DNA from: JBBRBB01 sp038206235
GTDB lineage: Bacteria; Bacteroidota; Bacteroidia; Chitinophagales; Chitinophagaceae
Direction of reading: 5' to 3'
DNA length: 60,869 nucleotides
Assembly (NCBI GenBank): GCA_038206235.1
Contig: JBBRBB010000024.1
Span: 1 to 60,869, forward strand
This document shows positions 17,306-23,197 of this stretch, piece by piece; position 1 is the stretch's first letter, and every line of letters starts with the position of its first letter. Below the pieces are notes generated by a model. It saw only the letters and a list, made by a program, of their open reading frames with translations, had not been told where the DNA came from and did not search any database. The translations under genes and the position numbers were made by a program.

Positions 17306-17899
17306 TTAAAATTGTTTTTCAGCAATGGATGCAGAAAAATTTTTAAAAGGCTTCTCAATTTGCAGCGCCGTGCATAATTTTTTTATGGCGATTGCCATTT
17401 GAGCGTCAATAGTATTAACAGAAATGTTCAAAATTTCTGCCACCTCTTTATATTTTAAGCCATCTTCTCTCACGAGCTTAAAGATCATTTTACAACGGGG
17501 AGGTAAACCATCAATTGTCCGGTGCATTCGTTGCATCATCTCAGCCGTAATCATAAGATCGTCCGGGTTATCTAATTCGTTTTCTAATTCTATGTTCAAA
17601 AAATCAAATGACGCCGAAACCAACTGTCTTGCTTTCTGAGCCAGCAAATTTAAGCTTGTATTTTTAACAGCTATGTATAGGTAAACATTCAGGTTTTTAA
17701 TCTCAGGTATTGAAGTCCTGTTGCACCATAATTTTATAAATACATCTTCAACAACCTCTTCAGCAAGCTCATTAGTGCGTACAATAGACTTTGCAAAATG
17801 CAGAAGCTTTTTATAATAAAGCTGATAAAGCTCAGCTAAAGCTTTTTCATCACTTAGCGATAATTTTTGTTGTATGGTATTAAGATTCTCGCTTTTCAT
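17306..17899 (-). CDS. ECF RNA polymerase sigma-70 factor
   Basis: 197 residues with region 2 (about 23-90: ALAELYQLYYKKLLHFAKSI, ELAEEVVEDVFIKLW) and region 4 (about 125-180: MHRTIDGLPPRCKMIFKLVR, GLKYKEVAEILNISVNTID). It belongs to the Bacteroidota FecI-like group that drives PULs together with a FecR anti-sigma. First gene of the locus and divergent from paaA. Expected to activate susC and the genes after it. Confidence 0.95.
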   Translation of the reverse strand: MKSENLNTIQQKLSLSDEKALAELYQLYYKKLLHFAKSIVRTNELAEEVVEDVFIKLWCNRTSIPEIKNLNVYLYIAVKNTSLNLLAQKARQLVSASFDFLNIELENELDNPDDLMITAEMMQRMHRTIDGLPPRCKMIFKLVREDGLKYKEVAEILNISVNTIDAQMAIAIKKLCTALQIEKPFKNFSASIAEKQF

Positions 17900-17996
17900 T
17901 AGGCAGCAATCAATTTATATGCAAACAAATAATTGGCTAATATACTACTTTAAAATTATAATTTAAAAACTAATACAGTTAAGGAATTATATTTTT

Positions 17997-18004
17997 TATT
18001 TTTG
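17997..18004 (+). promoter_or_regulatory. Promoter -7 box of the paa genes
   Basis: TATTTTTG, an exact TAnnTTTG match, 11 bases before the paaA ATG. No clear TTG is present 17-19 bases upstream. Confidence 0.45.
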
Positions 18005-18015
18005 TGATGAAATAA

Positions 18016-18990
18016 ATGAGTATGCAATTTATAAATTTTGTTCCAAAGGACTCCTCTGGAGAAAAGCTATTCCAGGATAAAATAGACAAAGAGATAAAAA
18101 TAGAGCCCAAAGACTGGATGCCCGATGCATATCGTAAAACATTGATAAGGCAAATAAGTCAGCATGCACATAGCGAAATTGTAGGCATGTTGCCCGAGGG
18201 TAACTGGATTACCCGAGCGCCGTCCTTAAAACGAAAAGCAATTCTTCTCGCCAAGGTTCAGGATGAAGCAGGGCATGGATTGTATCTCTACTCGGCAACG
18301 GAAACGCTTGGCACAACCCGCGAACAAACTATTGAAGACCTGCACAGCAGCAGGGCGAAATATTCATCCATCTTTAATTATCCAACCTTAACCTGGGCAG
18401 ATATTGGCGCTATTGGCTGGCTCGTAGATGGCGCTGCCATTTTAAACCAGGTAATGCTTACCCGTACCAGCTATGGGCCTTATGCAAGGGCGATGGTAAG
18501 AATTTGTAAGGAAGAAAGTTTTCATCAGCGGCAGGGCTTTGAAATATTACTAACATTAAGTAAAGGAACCAAAGAACAAAAGGCGATGTGCCAGGATGCA
18601 ATCAATCGCTGGTGGTGGCCAAGCTTAATGATGTTTGGACCAAAAGACAGTGAAAGCACAAACAGTGACCAGAGTATGAAGTGGAAGATAAAACGCAAAA
18701 CCAACGATGAACTGCGGCAACAGTTTGTTGATATGTGCGCAGAGCAGGTAAAAGTTTTAAGAATGATTTTACCTGACCATGAATTAAAATGGAATGGGGA
18801 AAGAAGCCATTATGATTTTGGAGAGATTAACTGGAATGAATTCTGGAATGTAGTGAAAGGCAATGGGCCGTGTAATAAGCAAAGATTAGATGCAAGAAGA
18901 AAAGCATGGGAAGAAGGCGCATGGGTTAGGGAAGCGGCGGCGGCTTATGCAGAAAAGAGAAAGCGGAGATTAGAAAAGAAAGCTGCTTAA
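18016..18990 (+). CDS. paaA: 1,2-phenylacetyl-CoA epoxidase, catalytic subunit A
   Basis: 324 residues. Diiron oxygenase subunit of the PaaABCE complex that epoxidises phenylacetyl-CoA. Metal-ligand regions are present: HAHSEIVGMLPEGNW, KVQDEAGHGLYLY and CKEESFHQRQG, followed by the conserved WWWPSLMMFGPKDS. Length is normal. ATGs at 18016 and 18022 are both possible. First gene of the paa set; paaB should follow directly but is displaced by an ORF6N gene. paaE, the reductase, is not in this window. Confidence 0.97.
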   Translation: MSMQFINFVPKDSSGEKLFQDKIDKEIKIEPKDWMPDAYRKTLIRQISQHAHSEIVGMLPEGNWITRAPSLKRKAILLAKVQDEAGHGLYLYSATETLGTTREQTIEDLHSSRAKYSSIFNYPTLTWADIGAIGWLVDGAAILNQVMLTRTSYGPYARAMVRICKEESFHQRQGFEILLTLSKGTKEQKAMCQDAINRWWWPSLMMFGPKDSESTNSDQSMKWKIKRKTNDELRQQFVDMCAEQVKVLRMILPDHELKWNGERSHYDFGEINWNEFWNVVKGNGPCNKQRLDARRKAWEEGAWVREAAAAYAEKRKRRLEKKAA

Positions 18991-19007
18991 ATAAACAATG
19001 TTTATTT
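18989..19007. repeat. Perfect AT hairpin at the paaA 3' end
   Basis: AAATAAAC-AAT-GTTTATTT, overlapping the paaA stop region, 13 bases before the ORF6N gene. It may mark an insertion edge or protect mRNA; it is too AT-rich and lacks a T-run for a confident terminator. Confidence 0.35.
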
Positions 19008-19019
19008 TAATGAGCCTGA

Positions 19020-19529
19020 ATGCAATTAAGTGTAATACAAAATAAGATTTATGAAATTAGGGGAAATAAAGTGATGCTTGATTTTGATTTGGCAGAATTG
19101 TATGAAGTACAAACTCGTGTATTAAAACAGGCTGTAAGGCGAAATATAGATCGTTTCCCTCCTGATTTTTTATTTGAACTTACAACAAAGGAATACAACG
19201 CTCTAAGATCACAATCTGTGACCTTAGAAAAAGGAAGAGGTAAATATTCTAAATATCTTCCCTTCGCTTTTACTGAACAAGGCGTAGCTATGCTCTCCAG
19301 TGTTTTAAACAGCGAAAAAGCTATACAAGTTAATATCATTATAATTAGAACATTTGTTTTAATACGTCAGTTTGCGTTAAATTATAAAGAGCTGCACGAA
19401 AAAATTATGCAGCTTGAAAAGAAATACAATAAAAATTTTAAACAAGTTTTCGCTGCATTAGAATTGTTGTTTCAGCAAAAACAGCAAAGAGAAGATCTCG
19501 AAAATCGCAGAAGAATAGGATATAAATAA
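19020..19529 (+). CDS. ORF6N/KilA-N-type domain protein inserted in the paa operon
   Basis: 169 residues. The N-terminal 100 residues (QNKIYEIRGNKVMLDFDLAE, LYEVQTRVLKQAVRRN, RFPPDFLFELT, YLPFAFTEQGVAMLSSVLNS) are the ORF6N domain known from phage and accessory-genome proteins; a coiled coil follows (LHEKIMQLEKKYNKNFK). DNA binding is presumed for the family. It has no known link to phenylacetate metabolism and separates paaA from paaB, with 29 and 13 base spacers, so it is co-transcribed. Likely a mobile or selfish passenger. Confidence 0.85.
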   Translation: MQLSVIQNKIYEIRGNKVMLDFDLAELYEVQTRVLKQAVRRNIDRFPPDFLFELTTKEYNALRSQSVTLEKGRGKYSKYLPFAFTEQGVAMLSSVLNSEKAIQVNIIIIRTFVLIRQFALNYKELHEKIMQLEKKYNKNFKQVFAALELLFQQKQQREDLENRRRIGYK

Positions 19530-19542
19530 AAACTCCTTACAA

Positions 19543-19908
19543 ATGAATATTCAAATAAAAAAATATTACTACGGTGATATTCCCGAAGATAAAAGTGGAG
19601 GAGCTTCAACGCCTGTATCTGAAAATAAAACCGATTGGCCTTTGTGGGAAGTTTTTATAAGAAGTAAGCAGGGCTTAGATCATAAGCATGCCGGTAGTCT
19701 TCACGCAGCCGATGCACAAATGGCAATAGAAAACGCAAGAGATGTTTATACACGCCGCATGGAAGGTGTAAGTATATGGGTTGTAGAAAGTAAATACATA
19801 CATGCCAGCAATCCCGACGATGCAGAAAGTTTTTATGAGCCTGCCAATGATAAAATATACCGCTACCCTACCTTCTATGATCTGCCGGAGGAAGTGAAAC
19901 ACATGTGA
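19543..19908 (+). CDS. paaB: 1,2-phenylacetyl-CoA epoxidase subunit B
   Basis: 121 residues. Small structural subunit bridging PaaAC heterodimers. PaaB signatures are visible: WPLWEVFIRSKQGLDHKHAG, SLHAADAQMAIENARDVYTR, GVSIWVVESKYI. The ~20-residue N-terminal extension is moderate. Follows the ORF6N gene by 13 bases; its stop codon abuts the left repeat arm of the four-helix-bundle cassette. Confidence 0.96.
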   Translation: MNIQIKKYYYGDIPEDKSGGASTPVSENKTDWPLWEVFIRSKQGLDHKHAGSLHAADAQMAIENARDVYTRRMEGVSIWVVESKYIHASNPDDAESFYEPANDKIYRYPTFYDLPEEVKHM

Positions 19909-19932
19909 GAGTAATGGGTAATGGGCATTGAG
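19909..19932 (+). repeat. Left inverted arm of the paa four-helix-bundle cassette
   Basis: Two TAATGGG heptamers followed by CATTGAG, starting one base after the paaB stop. Its reverse complement resembles 20380-20404 (about 20 of 24 positions, with one or two gaps). The two arms bracket the S23-type gene and could pair in the transcript. Confidence 0.6.
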
Positions 19933-19976
19933 TTAGTAAGTTGCGAGATAAAATTAAGTGCATTAATATAATATTT

Positions 19977-20408
19977 ATGAACTTAGATAATTATAAAGGT
20001 GGATTTAGAGAGTTGGAAACCTGGAAAGAAGCAAGAATTTTTAAACAGCAAATACTTGAAGATTGCAAAAGCTTCCCTAAAGACGAGAGATTTCTTCTCA
20101 CAGCACAAATAAAAGATTCATCCAGATCTGTTACAGCAAATATTGCTGAGGGATACGGAAGGTATAATTATCAGGAAACCTCTCAATTTTTCAGGCAATC
20201 AAGAGGTTCACTTAATGAAACTCTCGACCACTTAATTACAGCTGTTGATGAAGGATATTTGTCGAAAGAAACTTTTTCTTTACGTGAAATTCAGTACGAA
20301 AAAGTATTGAAGCTAATTAATGGTTATATTTCTTTTCTCCAAAAGTCTAAGCAATCCAGCAAACCACAAGTGTCAGTCTCTTCAATACCCAATACCTCAT
20401 TACCTTAA
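19977..20408 (+). CDS. Four-helix-bundle protein of the 23S rRNA intervening-sequence (S23/IVP) family
   Basis: 143 residues from ATG 19977; a TTG-initiated form from 19941 is less likely. Family motifs: FRELETWKEARIFKQQI, FLLTAQIKDSSRSVTANIAEGYGRY, FFRQSRGSLNETLDHL. First known from ORFs in 23S rRNA intervening sequences of Leptospira and others, where the element is bounded by inverted repeats; a pentameric four-helix bundle of unknown biochemical role. Here it stands between paaB and paaC, bracketed by inverted heptamer arms, and its last ~10 residues (VSSIPNTSLP) are encoded by the right arm. A decayed relative lies between purK and purE. Confidence 0.88.
   Translation: MNLDNYKGGFRELETWKEARIFKQQILEDCKSFPKDERFLLTAQIKDSSRSVTANIAEGYGRYNYQETSQFFRQSRGSLNETLDHLITAVDEGYLSKETFSLREIQYEKVLKLINGYISFLQKSKQSSKPQVSVSSIPNTSLP
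20380..20404 (+). repeat. Right inverted arm of the paa four-helix-bundle cassette
   Basis: Imperfect reverse complement of 19909-19932, built of AATACC/CATTACC units, continuing as TTAATACC and TTATACC to 20420. It encodes the C-terminal tail and near-stop of the S23-type protein. Confidence 0.6.
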
Positions 20409-20420
20409 TACCTTATACCT

Positions 20421-21251
20421 GTGAATACAAATTCCCAATTCCCAATTCTCAATTCCTTAATCAACTACATCCTCCACCTCGCTGATAACGCTCTTATTCT
20501 TGCGCACTGCAACAGTGAATGGTGCGGGCATGGGCCAGTATTGGAACAGGATATAGCCATCACAAATATTTCTCTTGACCTTATTGGGCAGGCAAGAAAT
20601 TTTTATCAATACGCCGCAGAATTAACCAACCATTCAACCATTCAACCATTCAACCATTCAACCATTCAACCATTCAACCATTCAACTCACTCAACAGAAG
20701 ATACCTTAGCATACTTAAGAGATGCCCGTAATTTTAAAAATTGCTTACTCGTTGAGCAGCCGAATGGCGATTGGGGAAAAACAATATTGCGTCAATTTTT
20801 CTTCAGCAATTATCAATATTTGTTGTACGAAAAATTGCAAATTAGCAGCGATGATCAACTATCAGCGATTGCCGCTAAAGCGTTGAAAGAAGTTACTTAT
20901 CATTTACGCTGGAGCAGCGAATGGGTTATACGTTTGGGAGATGGAACTGAAGAAAGCCACAATCGCATGTTGAATGCAATTGATGAGCTTTGGCCTTATA
21001 CAGATGAATTATTTATTGCTGCAGATTACGAAAATGAGCTTCTGAATAATAAAATATCAGTTGATGTAGCATCGTTGAAAACAAACTGGCAGCAAAAAAC
21101 AGAGTTGATATTTTCTGAAGCCACTTTGCCCATGCCCAAAGAGATTTTTGCACATAAGGGTGGTAAACAGGGAATGCACACAGAACAATTAGGTTTTATA
21201 CTTGCGGGAATGCAGTTTTTGCAAAGAGCGTATCCAAACAGTGAATGGTAA
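20421..21251 (+). CDS. paaC: 1,2-phenylacetyl-CoA epoxidase subunit C carrying repeat-encoded insertions
   Basis: 276 residues from GTG 20421. Structural partner of PaaA: HCNSEWCGHGPVLEQDIA, LDLIGQARNFYQYAAEL, LLVEQPNGDWGKTI and EVTYHLRWSSEWVIRLGDG are intact. The first residues (NTNSQFPI) are encoded by AATTCCC heptamers, so the native start may have been replaced. Residues ~70-99 are an NHSTIQPF-type repeat from an octamer array, inserted where other PaaC proteins have a short loop between YAAEL and EDxLAYLRD. Both additions keep the frame. Overlaps paaD by 7 bases. Confidence 0.93.
   Translation: MNTNSQFPILNSLINYILHLADNALILAHCNSEWCGHGPVLEQDIAITNISLDLIGQARNFYQYAAELTNHSTIQPFNHSTIQPFNHSTHSTEDTLAYLRDARNFKNCLLVEQPNGDWGKTILRQFFFSNYQYLLYEKLQISSDDQLSAIAAKALKEVTYHLRWSSEWVIRLGDGTEESHNRMLNAIDELWPYTDELFIAADYENELLNNKISVDVASLKTNWQQKTELIFSEATLPMPKEIFAHKGGKQGMHTEQLGFILAGMQFLQRAYPNSEW
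20430..20457 (+). repeat. AATTCCC heptamer array at the start of paaC
   Basis: Four 7-base units: AATTCCC, AATTCCC, AATTCTC, AATTCCT. They code the N-terminal residues of PaaC and continue the repeat zone that begins at 20380. Confidence 0.75.
20628..20683 (+). repeat. AACCATTC octamer array inside paaC
   Basis: Seven perfect tandem copies of the 8-base unit AACCATTC, with degenerate copies on both sides. Three units (24 bases) encode NHSTIQPF, so the protein repeats with an 8-residue period. A change of one or two units would shift the paaC frame. Confidence 0.9.
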
Positions 21252-21802
21252 CCCAAAGGAAGAAAAAAATGTTAGCAGAAAAAGAAATATCATTGGTGCA
21301 GGAAAAACAAATCTGGAAAATACTTCATGAAGTTTTAGACCCTGAAGTGCCTGTATTATCTGTTATTGACCTTGGCATCATAAGAAAGATTGAAATATAT
21401 GATGCAGTTCAAAAGCCCCCTTTTGGGGGTTTGGGGGTTTTCATTACTCCAACTTATTCCGGCTGCCCGGCAATGGATGTTATTCGCATGAATATTCGTT
21501 TGGCATTAATCGAAAACGGATTTAAAAATATTAAAATAAAAACAGTTCTTTCTCCTGCATGGACTACTGACTGGATGACTGAGGAAGGGAAGAGAAAATT
21601 GAAAGAATATGGAATAGCGCCTCCTAATGCGCAGCAGCAAGTTTGTACACCTGATGTTTTTCAAAAAGAGGAAGCAGTTCAATGCCCGCAATGCAATTCT
21701 TATCGCACAAAATTAGTAAGCAGCTTTGGCTCTACAGCCTGCAAAGCTTTATATGTGTGTGAAGATTGCCGGGAACCATTTGATTATTTTAAGTGTCATT
21801 AG
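21245..21802 (+). CDS. paaD: PaaD/MIP18-family protein for phenylacetyl-CoA epoxidase maturation
   Basis: 185 residues from ATG 21245, overlapping paaC; ATG 21269 after AAAGGAAG is an equally good start. A DUF59/MIP18 domain (KILHEVLDPEVPVLSVIDLG, ITPTYSGCPAMDVI) is followed by a four-Cys zinc ribbon (CPQCNSYRT, CEDCREPF). Thought to help iron or Fe-S assembly for the Paa oxygenase. Odd: residues ~53-64 (DAVQKPPFGGLG) interrupt the strand before ITPTYSGCP and are encoded by a C-rich/G-rich palindrome at 21411-21440. Confidence 0.93.
   Translation: MVTQRKKKMLAEKEISLVQEKQIWKILHEVLDPEVPVLSVIDLGIIRKIEIYDAVQKPPFGGLGVFITPTYSGCPAMDVIRMNIRLALIENGFKNIKIKTVLSPAWTTDWMTEEGKRKLKEYGIAPPNAQQQVCTPDVFQKEEAVQCPQCNSYRTKLVSSFGSTACKALYVCEDCREPFDYFKCH
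21411..21440 (+). repeat. In-frame palindromic element with G-rich tail in paaD
   Basis: AAAGCCCCC, a TTTT loop, GGGGG, then TTTGGGGG and TTTT. Same build as 40518-40556 and 57586-57613: short stem, three-base gap, G-run. Translated as QKPPFGGLG without breaking the frame. Confidence 0.7.
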
Positions 21803-21838
21803 TCATTACCTTTATCATTATTTTATAACACTGCTGTA

Positions 21839-22396
21839 ATGGCTTATTTAGAACAAATAGAACATATAGGTGAATATGTAAGGGAAAATTTTGCTTTATT
21901 AAATGAAGAGCAATTAAACTGGAAGCCACATCCTGATAAATGGAGCATTGCACAGTGTCTTGAACATCTTATCAATTCAAACTCAAAATATTTTCCTGCC
22001 TTTGAAAAATTATTGCAACAGGGTTATCATCCTTCGCTTTGGCAAAGCATTAGCCCGCTTAGTGAAATGTGCGGAAAAAAATTATTGGAGTTTACTACTA
22101 CAATACCGGGCAAAAAAATAAAAAGTCCTTCTTTGTTTGCTCCTTCAAAAAGTACAATTGATGCAGGCATCATTCAGCGTTTTTTAGAACATCAGCAGCA
22201 ATTACTTCAATATCTTAAACAATTAAAACCAATAAGCAAGCAAAATAAAATTATCATTAGTTCGCCGGTAAGCTCACTTATTACTTTTGACCTGCGCACA
22301 GCAATGAAAGCTGTGGCACAGCATGAGCAACGTCACATTAACCAGGCAAATAATGTATTGCATCATTCACAGTTTCCTGATAAATTTCATCATTAA
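21839..22396 (+). CDS. DinB-superfamily protein
   Basis: 185 residues. Helical DinB/YfiT-type fold: LLNEEQLNWKPHPDKWSIAQCLEHLINSN at the N terminus and a final HEQRHINQANNVL with the metal-binding His pair. Members are thiol- or metal-dependent transferases of various roles. Placed 36 bases after paaD and 21 before paaG, so probably in the same operon; no specific role in phenylacetate use is known to me. Confidence 0.85.
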   Translation: MAYLEQIEHIGEYVRENFALLNEEQLNWKPHPDKWSIAQCLEHLINSNSKYFPAFEKLLQQGYHPSLWQSISPLSEMCGKKLLEFTTTIPGKKIKSPSLFAPSKSTIDAGIIQRFLEHQQQLLQYLKQLKPISKQNKIIISSPVSSLITFDLRTAMKAVAQHEQRHINQANNVLHHSQFPDKFHH

Positions 22397-22417
22397 AAAC
22401 AGCATCCTTATTTAAAC

Positions 22418-23197
22418 ATGAATACACCCATTCTCTTTCAAATAAAAAACAATATTGGCTTTATAACTTTCAACCGGCCAGACAAGCTCAATTCTTTTAA
22501 CCGTGAAATGGCCTTGCTCTTTCAGCAAAAATTAGATGAATGCCGCCAATTAAAAGAAGTACGATGTATTTTAATAACAGGAGCGGGCAAGGCATTTAGT
22601 GCAGGGCAGGATTTGGCAGAAGTTGCTGATCCCAACGGCCCGGGAATGGAAAAAATTTTATCTGAACATTATAATCCGATTATTACACGCATCCGTTTTC
22701 TTGAAAAGCCTGTAGTGGCTGCAGTGAATGGAGTGGCAGCAGGCGCAGGAGCAAACATTGCATTATGCTGCGACATAGTTGTTGCTTCGGCATCAGCATC
22801 ATTCATACAGGCATTTAGTAAAATTGGATTGATACCAGACAGCAGCGGCACTTATTTTTTACCACGTTTAATCGGTCTGCAAAAAGCAAGTGCATTAATG
22901 ATGCTGGGTGAAAAAGTAAATGCAGCAGAAGCTGAAAAATTGGGAATGCTCTATAAAGTATTTGGGGATGATGTGTTTAAAGAAGAATCAGATAAAATTG
23001 CTGAAACCCTCGCACAACTGCCTACACGGGGATTATGGTTTACAAAAAAAGCATTGAACGATTCTTCTAATAATTCATTGCAGGAACAGTTGCATACAGA
23101 AGATTATTTACAAAGAAAGGCAGGCGCTACTGCTGATTATAAAGAAGGTGTAACTGCCTTTCTTGAAAAACGTAAACCGATTTTCAAAGGAGAATAA
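22418..23197 (+). CDS. paaG: Enoyl-CoA hydratase/isomerase, probable 1,2-epoxyphenylacetyl-CoA isomerase
   Basis: 259 residues, crotonase fold. GAGKAFSAGQDLAEV carries the first oxyanion-hole region, NGVAAGAGANIALCCDIVVA the second, and GLIPDSSGTYFLPRLIG has the Asp used by PaaG enzymes that isomerise the ring epoxide to oxepin-CoA. The SAGQDL signature and the paa context favour PaaG over a general hydratase. Last plus-strand gene of the cluster; convergent with the E2 gene, stops directly adjoining. Confidence 0.9.
   Translation: MNTPILFQIKNNIGFITFNRPDKLNSFNREMALLFQQKLDECRQLKEVRCILITGAGKAFSAGQDLAEVADPNGPGMEKILSEHYNPIITRIRFLEKPVVAAVNGVAAGAGANIALCCDIVVASASASFIQAFSKIGLIPDSSGTYFLPRLIGLQKASALMMLGEKVNAAEAEKLGMLYKVFGDDVFKEESDKIAETLAQLPTRGLWFTKKALNDSSNNSLQEQLHTEDYLQRKAGATADYKEGVTAFLEKRKPIFKGE

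Noticed and set aside
20628..20683. CRISPR-like array
   Set aside because: Units are 8 bases with no spacers, lie within a coding gene, and there are no cas genes.
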